Part shown: in pieces, positions 25,704 to 38,900 of the stretch
How positions within the stretch are numbered: position 1 is the first letter of the stretch
Layout: each line of letters starts with the position of its first letter
Origin: Apostichopus japonicus
Lineage: Eukaryota; Echinodermata; Holothuroidea; Aspidochirotida; Stichopodidae
Length of the DNA: 64,000 nt
NCBI RefSeq assembly: GCF_037975245.1
Contig: NC_092564.1
Coordinates: 27,140,984-27,204,983 of the forward strand
Direction of reading: 5' to 3'
Made by a program: the position numbers and the translations under genes
Notes under the pieces: model-generated
The model's input: the letters and a program-made list of their open reading frames with translations, nothing else
The model's database searches: none
Told to the model about the DNA's origin: nothing

Positions 25704-25818
25704 GTTTACATCTATGGGCGCAGACATCTTGATTTGGGGTGCTTGGCAGCGATTGGCTGAAACCCCAAACCTTCTTTAAGATCTATTTTGATTGGTGCTA
25801 ACATACTGTGACACCGTC
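25704..25818 (-). promoter_or_regulatory. Inverted duplicate of the SAFB-side promoter block
   Basis: The minus strand of this block aligns along its whole length with plus-strand 13,240-13,353. Shared features are both CCAAT boxes (ATTGG at 25752-25756 and 25791-25795 on the plus strand), TTAGCACCAATCAAAATAGA, the ATGTCTGCGCCC start (ATG at 25727-25725, minus) and the GTAAAC donor-like end. It may drive a minus-strand transcript. No coding continuation is certain. Confidence 0.75.
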
Positions 25819-26689
25819 ACCCTCACAGGGTCAAGAAAACGTCACGTGTTAAACTGACGACAGTAGTGGTGGCAAAACATGTGGAACGCCAGCAAGTTGG
25901 AATATTTCTTTTTCAAAGAACGAGCAAGTATTAAAACTCAAGAGCGTGAACATTTCCTTTCGGCCACTTAGAGGAATAGGTTGAATGATGGAAATCCAGG
26001 AAAAGGTGATAAATTCTGCCACCCTGTCAACATTTCTTCCCGTAAATGAAGATCTCCTTCAGAATTTGTCCGATATGAAGATCCATTATCATTAATAAAT
26101 GATGTAGCTTCTTCTGCTATTGGCAACCTCAAATACCTAATGGCTAATGTAAATCACTAACTACAAGAAAGAAACTGACGAAATTAACTTACAAAATGTG
26201 TGACTGTATGGTATGCAAACTTTGCATTCTAAATTAGTAAGCATAAATTTATGGGCTGTCAATTAAAGTCCCCAAGCTTTCTAAAAGTTGCCAGCATGGT
26301 CAAAAGTTGCTTCCATTGAATTTCTTACCCTTCTATTCCCAGATACTAAGGAGGCTTAAAGAAAATAAAACAACTTAGCATTTTAAGAAGTTTTGGAGGC
26401 AACAGTAAATTTGTAAAATTTGGAATGTAGAACCCTTACATTTTAGCATATTTAAGGCAACATGAATGATAGAAATATTGGAGGTCAATTAAACATTGAA
26501 ACTGATATAGTATATCTTAGCTAACTGATTCCTCATCTTTTGTTCCTTGACCTGTGACTTCTTCATATAATAGTGTAGTACTTATAATCACCAGTGAGAT
26601 CCACAAACTTAGGATGATATTAAAGCAATTCATATTGTGGAATTTAAAACCCTTTTAAAATCACTTCAATCTATTCAATATAACAAATC

Positions 26690-27365
26690 CACATGCAGGA
26701 TGACTTTTGTCTTCCACCAGAAACAACAGAATTATTCTCAATAAGACACATACACATGCCAATTATAAATATTCATAAGTATTCATACTTCCTATCATGA
26801 GATATCATGTATACAAGCTTTTCAGTCTTTCAACTCTGGTGACCTCAGAAAACATTTGACCTCCACCAAAAACCATAGGCTTCTTCTTATATGATGCATC
26901 CACATGTTAAGTATGACAAGTATCCATGCTTCCTATCTTGAGATATAGTTTTTACAAGGTTTTCAGTTTGACCTCTGGTGACCTTTGACCTCTACCAAAA
27001 ACAATGTAGTTCGTCAACTCAATGACCCATACACATGCCAAGTATAAAAAGTATTCATACTTCCTACCATGAGATAACATGTTTGCAAGGTTTTCCATGT
27101 TTGACCTCTGGTGACCTCAGGTAACTTGGAACCCCCCAAAAATAGGGATCTTCTACTCACTATAATGCATCCACATGCCAAGTATACAAAATAACCCTGC
27201 TTCCTAACTTGAGATATCATGTTTACAAGATTTTCATATTTTGACTTCTGACCTCCACCATTAACAGAGGGTTCTTCTACTCAATATGGGCAATCTACAT
27301 GCTACTTATGAACAGTATCCATGATTCCTATCTTGAGATATTGTGTTTACAGGCTGGAAATCACA
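26690..27365 (-). repeat. AGGTCA-rich tandem repeat, inverted family member
   Basis: About five degenerate units of 120-130 bp contain TTGAGATATCATGTTTACAA then TGACCTCTGGTGACCTTTGA. A perfect TGACCTTTGACCT lies at 26979-26991. Same family as the element at 17,732-18,669, in reverse orientation; the right edge turns into CA-rich sequence. Confidence 0.8.
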
Positions 27366-29040
27366 GATACACAGCGATACACACGCAACCTCATGAGTGC
27401 CTAGGTTTCTCTTGTCATCGAAACTAAAACACACTACAAACACACACTCAATCATATGCACATTGATTCTGTTTCCCTTAGGCAAGAAAGCAAAGGTAGT
27501 TCTGAAACTCTTAGGAAATATTTTAAGCCAAAGTGGAAACAGAACTAAACCATTTGCCATTCAGTCAATTGAGCTGAAGAAAATGTCACATGAAAAATTG
27601 CAAACAATAAAAAACAACTCATATAATTTTTGTCATCATTAATGTTTCTATTTACATCTCTTACATGTGAAACATCACACCTGGTATACTTCTACTTCAT
27701 CGTTGCTATCATAATTTCCTTTAAAAAAGTACAATGAACTCCTCCCCCATTCTCTCCCAACCCCTCACCTCCTCCCCAAATGTCATACATTAATGCTCAG
27801 TATAATCTTAAAAATATGAGAAGTATGATACACCATTTTTCCACCATCTGTTACAAATAGGACACTCTAAAAGAAACAGACCTCCTCAGAGGAGGACATC
27901 CTAATTTTGTCTTTTATTTGTTTGTTGGATGTTGTCGGACAGGAGAAAAGAGTACATTCAAATTATGACATGTGTTGTGCAACTAAAGCTGATTGTTGAA
28001 AAATTTGTGACCCTTTTAGGATAGGTTCAAGGAGGAGGGGAGCCAGAATACCCCCTCCCAACCCCCCTCCCCCCCCCCCCCGTTATTTCAGGGAAACATG
28101 GTATGGGAGAAAATGGGGTCGATTATTCAACTCAGAAAGCAATAAGTACTTTATAGCTAAATAGTATTCACATAAAAATTATCTAGTACACACACAGAAT
28201 TCATTGATAAAACTATGTTGCCAAAAACCATGGAACAATTGCCATAATCCATTCAACTCTCAGCAGAACAAGATCAGCCCCACCAATGGTCAGGTAACCA
28301 CAAAATATTTTTAAGCCAATGAGCAAAATATCTGAAGAAGTGACAAGAAAACTATGTATATACATTGAAGTTCAGATTGTGCTCTTACATTCCACCAAAG
28401 ACATTAATGCTTCAAATATTTGCATCAGATTTACTTAATTGGACAGATCTCATAATCTTCCACATAACTGTGAGCAAAGAAAATTTGTACAAATGTGTTT
28501 TGAATGCTAACAGCAATGCAGGAAAACAACTTGTCAGAGTCATATACATCAATATCATTTTCTCAAGGATTTGCTCCTACAAGAATGATAAGCCTCCCAC
28601 CCCACTCCCCCCCTCCCCCCTTCAAATCTTTGAAATAAACCTTACTATTGTGATGATGCAGACATTAACAATTATTAACAGGACTATAAGTCTTTGGTAA
28701 TTATAAAGGTTTGAGACATTTATCTGATACCATGATCCTAACATTGCTGTATATCAAAGAGCTACATTCACTTATCACAAAAGCAAAGTCCTGACTGTGG
28801 AATATCACCATTAGTGATGGTGATATCGAGTGCTTAAGAAAATACAGATAATACCAAGAAATGAGAATGCATGCATGTTGCATCTTTTAAGCGAGTGTTT
28901 TATATTAACTACATTCCATTTTCCAACAAAATTCTCTCAAATATTTAGCAGAATGGTCTGCAACAACGGTAAGTATTTCTTCTCACTTGGCGAAAGTTGG
29001 CTGATAATTATCATCAACAGTTAGTGATGGCAGATGCTGC
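27366..29040. other. Spacer or LEO1 3' UTR
   Basis: No exon was recognised. A poly-C tract occurs near 28,070. Part of this stretch may belong to the LEO1 3' UTR, depending on which poly(A) signal is used. Confidence 0.4.
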
Positions 29041-29262
29041 AGCCTGATACAATCATATAAACTAGGCTAGGATATAACTGTTATGAAAGTGTGGTAGGTC
29101 TTGGTTATGTACTGATGTATGCCTGATACAAACGTATAAAGTAGGCTAGGCTAAATTACAACTGTTATGAATGTGTGGTAGGTCTTAGGTATTTATTGAT
29201 GTATGCCTGATACAATCATACAAAATAGGCTGGCTAGGGTACAACCTTTTATAAAAGTGTTG
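29041..29262. repeat. Tandem repeat of about 80-86 bp x 3
   Basis: Three units begin GCCTGATACAA near 29,042, 29,128 and 29,206. They lie downstream of the LEO1 stop, perhaps in its 3' UTR. Confidence 0.85.
29192..29197 (-). terminator. Candidate poly(A) signal for LEO1
   Basis: AATAAA on the minus strand, about 765 bp past the LEO1 stop. Another minus-strand AATAAA lies near 27,914. Which one is used cannot be told from sequence. Confidence 0.25.
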
Positions 29263-29961
29263 TCTTGTATGTGTGTATGTATGTATGTATGTACCAAAAG
29301 TTAGCATTCATTGTTTAGGAGGTTTGAAACATCTTGATATTATGCAAGAAGGTAGCAATGTTCTGTATCATCAAGCCTATCAAATGGTATGAGAAATAAC
29401 ATTGTAAATGCAACCAGCAATTCTCTTCATATAAGATGGAAATACCATATGAAACGTGCACTTTTATCATTAAGTGTTAATACATACAGACTACGTTACG
29501 GTTATCAGAGCAAATCAGTGAAAGGAAATCAACAAAGATGAAAGTTTCTGTCTTCCCATCTTCTGACTCATAGGCTCAATATAACCAACACATGACAAAA
29601 TTGCCACTTTTGCAAGAAGGTTTACAGAACCTTAAAAACTATGCTGACATTTTAAGTCCAGGCTATTTGACTTCCATTTCAAAAAGTCCAACATTTGGGA
29701 GAAACCGCCTGTATAATATCAACACGCTGTCTCTTACAGACAACTTGGCACAAGTACTTGCTTCTCCATGTGCAAAATTTAATTATAGGCTTGTCACAAA
29801 TTGCTTGCAATTTCAATTTCCAGTCTAAAAAGTCCTTTCACAGGGGAACAAAAAAGGGCAGAGTAGCGGACCGTTATCATAGCCCATCCTCCCTTTCGTT
29901 TTTGAAGTCTCTGAAATCTCCTCCGGGATGAAGCAAGGCGATTGATTTACGATTACGTAAT

Positions 29962-32900
29962 TCATTCACCCTCCTCGTCGTCGTCATCATCCACGATAGC
30001 CAATCGTTTCTTCTTTCTCACCGGCTCTCGTTCCTCGTCTTCATCGTCGGACTCTAGTGTGGCCCTCTCAAAAGTTGGCGCCTGCAAGAATAATTTATCG
30101 ATAGTCAATCACATGTATATCTGAAGTAAGCTAAATAGCTTGCATGCCTCCGAGTATAGCAGCCCGGAAGGCAGTTCCTTTATGACACTAACCGGCCACG
30201 TGTGCATAAGGGAGAAAGGGGAAAGGTTTATAACTGGCCCTGTAAGACGGCTGGATTATCCAAGTAACAGTTTAAGCTCAATTTTCATTTTCATTCAATT
30301 TGGAAGACTATTTCAAATGGGGAAAAAAAAGGTGGATGTCTCTTGTAAAATGAAAAACCCACCAAACTTTAACACAAGGGCTCCTGTATGCTAGGATGCA
30401 ATGATTCTTATGCCACTGCCTTTACCCACTCAATCATAGCAATTGTGTTCAACTATCTAATAATAATTGTAAATTCTACATCAATACCAGATTATTTCCA
30501 AACCATTCCATTCCTTTGGGATGCAAATGTCACCTCACTTGATCCGTTCAAGACAGGAGCACAAATGCTGATATATGCGATGAGTCTGTAATGGCCAGTT
30601 AGGCTCTTAGCATTCCAAAGGTACTTATCACAACTTGAATGACAGTACTCTTATTTCCACTGTAAGGTAGTTAACAAGACCAGATATAGGTGGGTGGTCA
30701 AACTATTTCAAAATCAACAAAAATCAAATAGTAGAAGTTAATGGAGTTATTTAAAACCCTCTTGACAACCCTCATCTCTTTTCCTACAACATTATTTCCT
30801 TTCATAGCCCTATGACAATAAAATGTGGATTATAAACAAACTCTTAGGAAGTACAGTTCTCACCCTTACCGCTTCTTCTCCTTCTTCTTCATCGCTATCT
30901 AGAAACTTCGCTTTCATCAATTTCTCCGCCTTCTCTACTTCCTCCTCGTCAGATGAGTAAATGTTCTGAGTGAATCCACCTGAGAGAGGAAGACAGACAG
31001 ACAGTAAAGAATTACAAAATTCTACCAGACACTGACTCATAGCCATAGTGTCCTCTAAGTTTTACAGTAATGCCCCACATAACCATAGTGTCCTCCAAGT
31101 TTAACAGTAATGCCCCACATAACCATAGTGTCCTCCAAGTTTAACAGTAATGCCCCACATAGCCATAGTGTCTGCAAGTTTAACTGTAATGCCCCACCTA
31201 ATCATAGTGTCCTCCAAGGTTAACTGTAATGCCCCACATAGCCATAGTGTCTGCAAGTGTTACTGTAATGCCCACAACTCATAACCATAGTGTCCTCCAA
31301 GGTTATTTCCCTCCCCTTTGAGCATACCTTTTTTTATCATAGTTGTAAATGGGATTATATTTTGCAACAAGTAGTTTATTTTCGACATTTCCCCCCCATT
31401 TCTTCCACAATATCGCTAATTTTGTTTTTTCTTCTGAATTTTTTACAAACTCCCCCCACTGCCATCTTGACTGCCTCCAGGTGATCCAACTTCCACTTTT
31501 GAAAAAAACCAGGAATCAAAATGATAACCAAAACTGTTTGGAAATGGAGAGTTACCTCTCTTGAATCTATTCTTGATGGCAGATAAACTGATGGAACCAT
31601 CCTCTCCTTCTTCATCCCTATCTGGTTCCAGATAATTTGCACTCAGTCCTCTCCCGTGGCTGTACTCTCGTACCCTCTTCTGTTTGTTCTCACGCCTCAT
31701 CTGTGCTCTCAGTCTTTCATCTTCAGCCTGGGAACAATCAAGTGTAGTAAAATCGTAGATAAACTAGTTTGAGAAGCCTTCGTAATTACCAAAAGTACTG
31801 AAGATACAAAGGTCCTGACAAATATGTGAATAGAATTTTCCACTCCCCTCCTCCCCACCCCTTCTCTTTCCCCCTAAGGAAAAAGCCTTTTCGAAATACC
31901 CCCCATCCCAAAATGGTTCACAAATAAACACCTTTTACACCAGAAATTACTTTGATATCAAAGGAGCATTAACAATGCAGAAACTATTTTGGATTGTGTC
32001 CGCAACTAACATTCCAAAATTTTTACTCCTTTGACGACAGCGGGACAAAAATATCTTTGTAACATTTCTGAGTAAAAGTTTCTTGTGTCCATCGAAAGCT
32101 AAACACTGTATTATTGGCCTTACCACAGAGTACCAAACTTAAAAGTTTGACAAGGTCACACATATATGACCATTTTAATGGCAGTACATGACAAAATGGT
32201 TTGGAGTATTTTAATCACATCTCTTTTTTTGGGAAAATGTGGGAGAGAATAGTTCTGCTCTAGTAAGCAAAATTTCTTGATTCAGTCACAACCCCGATAA
32301 TACATGACTCAAAAGATCAGTTCTCAAATCAAATGACGAAAACGTTTTATTTAAAACGATTCAACTTCATCACCTGAAAACAATGATTGAAGAAGACCAA
32401 ATAGGAAGAGGAATGTAAAGCAGACCTTAATCATTTCTTCTCTGTGTATTTCAGGATTTGTCCCTGCCATCGGTAAAACTCGGATTTTCTGGACTTTTTG
32501 AGTCTTGTCTGCCATAGATAAGGTCATCTTTCTATGTGTGGCACTGTCTGTGGAATGTGGCCTGGTAGGGGAAAGAAAGAAGTAAGAATACAGAGGAACA
32601 CATAGTAACAATAAGGAAATCAGCGCCAGCAACAGGCTGAATGATTGAGCCCATTGCTGTTACACTAAAACATTGGGCCCTTTGAAGCTACTTAACTGAG
32701 GAAATTGATATTACCTTCAGGGAGGCTTGCAAAGGAACAGCACGAAGTGAAACATCTTTATAACATGTGAACCATTCAAAATCAATTCAAAAATTAATTG
32801 TTAAATATATTTTAGGATAAACAGAAAATTACATAAATGCCTAAATTGTCGTGAGGTGGCATTTACTGCCATCCATGTGCCTTCAGTGATTGTACAGTTG

Positions 32901-35900
32901 TCTCCCCAAAAATGACTGGTTTGGGGATTAACGAGCGATGATACTTACCTGTCTCTCAGTCCGCATATGCACTTTCAACATATGCACTTTCAACATATGT
33001 ACAATTATGTAGTTGAGGTAGATAGGAAAGTGCATGCATTGACTGGGAGACGGGTAAGGAAGGGAGGCAGGAAGTAAATTAAATTGCCTACTCTCTTCAC
33101 GAGGGGGATTCTTAACAATGGACCTAAAGGAAGCTTGTGGAGCAACCGATTTAATGTGTTTCTGGACGTTGCAAAGACTCTGGCAAAATGTATGTTGTTC
33201 ATTTTAATTGAGAGCTTAGTGTCATTACGTAAGTTCTGTAACTTGAATGACTTATCTTGTCGATACATATCTGATATGAACACTTTTCACAAGCAAAATG
33301 TTACCTAATTTACATATACAATTTCATGAAGTGATTATGCCAACTACCAGCTAACTGTCTCTCTCCCGATGAGATGGACTTCTCACTGCAGGACTGGCTG
33401 ATACTAACATTGATGAGACTTGTCCGTATTTACTTACCTGAAGCTGAGTTTGGTTGTGAAGACACCCAGTCCTTGCAGGCCGGTGCCTTGCCGTATGAAA
33501 AGATGATTGTAATCACCCTGTATCGTAGTCTTGTAAACATCAAAGACCTCATCACCTAAATGCAACGATAAGCTGAAACGAGAGATAACAAAATTGATTG
33601 AAATTTCATTTAAAATTATATGCATTCCATTCCTACAATATCATTATATCAATATTGTGGAAAATTTCAAAATATTCTTTCTGAATAATTATATCGAAAA
33701 CAGAAATTGTCAAAACTGTTGTGTATATCGATATGTTGTTTCCAGATTGGTTATGCTTGTGGCAACTGAAATGGAAACAAGCAAAAACAAAGGAATTCTT
33801 TTTTTGGTATAATTGGTTTGATAATTTACCTTCCATCTGACCATCTCACTATCCTTGCGTTGCTCTCTTTACCGATCTCACTCCCCTCCTCATCAAAGAC
33901 CTTTCTCCATCTAATAGTATTCTCCATCTGAATGGGGAACAAAACTTGAGAATCTTAGAAAAAAAAACTAGAAGACGATCAAAATCATTGAGTACAATGC
34001 AATATGGAGGAGAGATCAGATCATGAATTTATTGACTTTATTGAAGATAATATTAACTTATCACAATGCAAGAAGAATATCCAATGACGTTGTATTATGA
34101 ATCATTTCACAAAGCCCATATTTTTGTTTGGTCATGTGTATGTTATGTGAGTCAACAAACAATTATTCTCTCATAGACTATGAGGAGTACACTTTTTTTG
34201 TTATTTGAAGCTAAGCAATGAAACCAGGGCTTTTCAAGAAATCTCTTCAAAACTTGCTCATTATGGTATCTTCATTAAAATTTCAACTATCCATTTTTTC
34301 TCTAACACAAGCAACTGTGGCGAATTTTATTTAAACAAACTTTGGTGAAGACATTTTTTTATCAACAATTCACATCTTTTACACATACACAATATATTGG
34401 ATTATGTAATATATGTAAACATTAACCTCAGCAACACAAGCTATGAAGCTGGGAGTTTGAGACAATGAGTTTCTATTTAAAATCTCACATATATCTCTCA
34501 AACTATAGATCATTTTTCCTGTTCAGCTGATGTGTTCCATTTCTTTTTCTTTCTTGGACAATCAAATTTCCAATACAAGCCACACTTATGTTAGACACTT
34601 TTTACCTTTTCATTACACATTCACCAGGGTCTGGCTTCTTGTGTGCATATCGGCTGTTTGTTCATCAGTTTTATGGCATAACACTAAACAGCTCAGAATC
34701 TCCATAGAGACTCCATAGAGACCATAGAGACCTTTGCTTAATTTCTCAAAACAAACTCTTAAAAGCGACACAAACTGAAAAACAAACCTTCAACTTTAAT
34801 CTTGTTCGGCCTTCCTCATCCAGGACCTCATCGTCATCAAACTCATCCTCGTAAAACTGAGGATCGAATGGTCTGAAAATAGGAATTCAAAGATCGAGAA
34901 AGATTAAAAATATGAAGACAACGAGAGGCTAATTCAGAATTAACAGCTATGCAAAGGATGTTTACGATTGATCATTTGGTTTACAAGAGTAGCGAATATT
35001 TGTAGAAAAGAGGAAAAGGGCCAATATATACAACAATTCCTTCATGCAGTGAAACTATAAAGATAATCCTTCTTGAAAACATGGATGGAAAGGAGATGTT
35101 GCTTGGAGGGGCAAACCCAATCAGTAGTAAGAACATGGGGCTTTACCCAAAGACCACCCTTACCCAGGGGCAATCGCAATCAGTAGTGTAACTACATGGG
35201 GCTACACCCAAAGGTCACCCTTACCCAGGGACGAACTCAATCAGTAGTGTAACTACATGGGGCTACACCCAAAGGCCACCCTTACCCAGGGACGAACTCA
35301 ATCAGTAATGTAAGTACATGGGGCTACACCCAAAGACCACCCTTACCCAGGGACGAACTCAATCAGTAGTGTAAGTACATGGGGCAGCACCTGTGCTGAA
35401 CTTCACAATTAGTACTACTACTTCTTAATGAAAGAGAATGTCCACAAACAACCGTGACACTACAAATACCTCATAAACTTCCAGTGTTATTCAATGACGA
35501 CCTCTGACTTGTGATCGTTCCCTAGACATTGCTGAATGATTACTCACCTGGTTTCGACGCTCAAGAAATTTGGAAGTTTCACAAAGTGTTGCTCTTCGCC
35601 GAGGTCAACATTTATTTTGGGTAATTCCACGTTTATTTTGGTCTCTGGTACCTCCACCGCCTCCTCTTGCTGATCATCTCCATCTTCTTGGCTGTAGTTG
35701 TTGTCGTCTCCTCGAATCACATCATCTCTCTCCTCTGACGGATCCTCCTTTATCAGGGAGGAGAATAAAACAAAACGTTAATCATGGTAGCGAGGATATC
35801 TAATTTATTACAAAGAATTCAAAATACCACTAGCTTAAAGGCTTTGCATAGGATACATCCTGATTGTACACCGATCTCTGAAATGAATACCTTAGAGCAA

Positions 35901-38900
35901 AAGCCATTTTGATCAAGATAAAAAAAATGGAGATTTTAATCCAAGCAGAGAGACCAGAGATCAACATGGCACTCAGAATCAAATGTGCCCCCAAAACAAC
36001 TGTGATTCCCAAATAAACCATAGATAGCATATCAATGTAATTTATCATGCAATGGTCTTGCAACACATTGGCTGTATCCTTTGGTAAGGAGTGGCACTAG
36101 ACATTACCACCAACACCAGTCATTGCAATTTCCCACAGAATGGCAGTGTGGACACAGTGTCTTCCAGAATGTAATCTACAGAATGGCAATGTGGACACAG
36201 TGTCTTCCAGAATGTAATCTACAGAATGGCAATGTGGACACAGTGTCTTCCAGAATGTAATCTACAGAATGGCAATGTGGACACAGTGTCTTCCAGAATG
36301 TAATCTACAGAATGGCAATGTGGACACAGTGTCTTCCAGAATGTAATCTACCGAATGGCAGTGTGGACACAGTGTCTTCCAGAATGTAATCTACAGAATG
36401 GCAATGTGGACACAGTGTCTTCCAGAATGTAATCTACAGAATGGCAATGTGGACACAGTGTCTTCCAGAATGTAATCTACTGAATGGCAATGTGGACACA
36501 GTGTCTTCCAGAATGTGATCTACCGAATGACAATGTGGACACAGTGTCTTCCAGAATGTAATCTACAGAATGGCAATGTGGACAGTGTCTTCCAGAATGT
36601 AATCTACCGAATGACAATGTGGACACAGTGTCTTCCAGAATGTAATCTACCAAATTGCAATGTGGACACAGTGTCTTCCAGAATGTAATCTACAGAATGG
36701 CAATGTGGACACAGTGTCTTCCAGAATGTAATCTACAGAATGGCAATGTGGACACAGTGTCTTCCAGAATGTAATTTACAGAATGGCAATGTGGACACAG
36801 TGTCTTCCAGAATGTAATCAACAGAATGGCAGTGTGGACACAGTGTCTTCCAGAATGTAATCTACAGAATGACAATGTGGACACAGTGTCTTCCAGATTG
36901 CAATCTACCGAATGGCAATGTGGACACAGTGTCTTCCAGAATGTAATCTACAGAATGACAATGTGGACACAGTGTCTTCCAGAATGTCCCCGATGACGTG
37001 AAAAAGAGTAGCAATGTGCAACAACAAAGATAACTAATTGACGATTCCTTACATTGATATATTTATTGTACTATGCACAGTACTACTTCATAACAATGCT
37101 AACATTTTGAAAACATATATGGAGAAGTAGAAGAAAATGTTGTATACAAAACAATGACTCACTCAGTCGCAAAAGGTCTCCTAGTTTCAATATTTAATGA
37201 TCAATAAACAGAAATGACTATTTGGCACAAAATATAGCATCTTTAAAACTGGGCAGCACCCCAATGTTAGAACTTAGCACCTAGGGGTCTTGCAACTTAC
37301 ATAAGCTGAGGTTCTTCAATAATTTAAACATAGACACAGAGTTTGTAGATTGCAAACTGCCATCTTCTTTATTAGGGATTTGCTGCAATTGTGATTTTTT
37401 CTTCTATTTTGCCGATTTTGTAAAGAATTAAGAATATTAACAATTTTGTTGTTGTCTTCACGATAATATTGTCTAAGCAATGTAGCTACAAGTGAGTAAT
37501 ATAGCGACACAAGCAATATACAGTTTCCACTAACGTTGAAGAAGGTAAATCAATGAATTTTTTCTTATTCTTTAGGTTCATACTCATTTCCATCATTTCA
37601 AAACACATTTGTCGTGTATGAACGCACACTGACCTTCTCTCCAGCTAGTTTATTGACAATGTCATCCATATCATCATCATCATCTGAGATATCATCAGCT
37701 TCACCAAAGAGATCAACTTCCGTAGCCGGACCTGTCAATAAACAACCACAACAGTCACCTTTACTTCATCACACGCCTTGTTTTCCTCCGACTATGTGAG
37801 AGTGAAGACATCATCTTTCAAGTAGACATATCATTCAACAGAAAATAGTTAAGGCAGAAAAAATTTGGCCTTTGATATTATTTTAGCTTTTTTCTTTTTG
37901 AAAATTTCTACCAGCCAAACACAGTATTCAACTTCACCACAGGAACATAGGTGTGGATGTTGTTTCTTTTCGTTTGTCTTTTAGATAAATTTAAATTAAG
38001 GCGATGCCTCTTCAAACCAGAAAAACAAACCTTTTTTGACTTCTTCATCCTCTGAATCTGTCCACTGAGCAGGACTCTTGACCGGTGAGCCACCTTCATC
38101 ATCGTATAGGTCATTGATGGCCCCTCCCTTATCTGCGGCTCCTTCATCCTTATCTGCCTCTTCTTCATCACTTCCTGCCACTGGTCTTCTTTTGCGTCTC
38201 TGTCCTATTTCTTCTTCACTGTCACTGTCATCTGTGAAATACCATCAAACTCTTTCTACCATCTTCTGCAGAAACTAGTTTCTTTACATGTTATATCTCA
38301 CATTCTGACTGACAAATAGCTCAATGACTGATTGACATTCTGACTGACTGACTAAATAGCTCACTGACTGATTGACTGACTGACTGACTAAATAGCCCAC
38401 TGACTGAAAAACAAACTAGCTCAGTGAGTGACCGACTGACTGATCTTTCATCAATGTGCTTCTGTCTTTGCTGATACAAACAAAGTATTGAGAACACACA
38501 CAGTATATGAAGCGGAGAGTGGAGAGATATTGCTTATATTACTACAACAAAATGAGGGGGAAAAAGCACTTGTTAACAGAGAGTTAAAAGCTAGAATGAA
38601 AAAGGTCATGTTCAACTTGTTCTATTGACTATATCTTCTTCTGTACAGTAATGCTACCACCTTTCAGGTAACTTACCATCAACTTTTTCTTTGCTCTCTT
38701 CCTTTTCATCTTCCTGTTGATGTTCTTCTTCAACCTCTGCCTTCGCTTCTTGCTCCTGATCTGAACCACCTTCATCTTCGCCACTTTTTTCCTCTTGATG
38801 ACCTTCGACCTCGGACATGACTTCCTCACCATCTCCGCTGTGATGTTCCGCTCCATCCTCTTGGTGTTGGTTCTCGTCAAGCTCTTCGTTATCTTTGTCC

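Noticed and set aside
36134-36986. CRISPR-like regular array
   Set aside because: Units are back-to-back tandem copies without unique spacers, in a eukaryotic intron.
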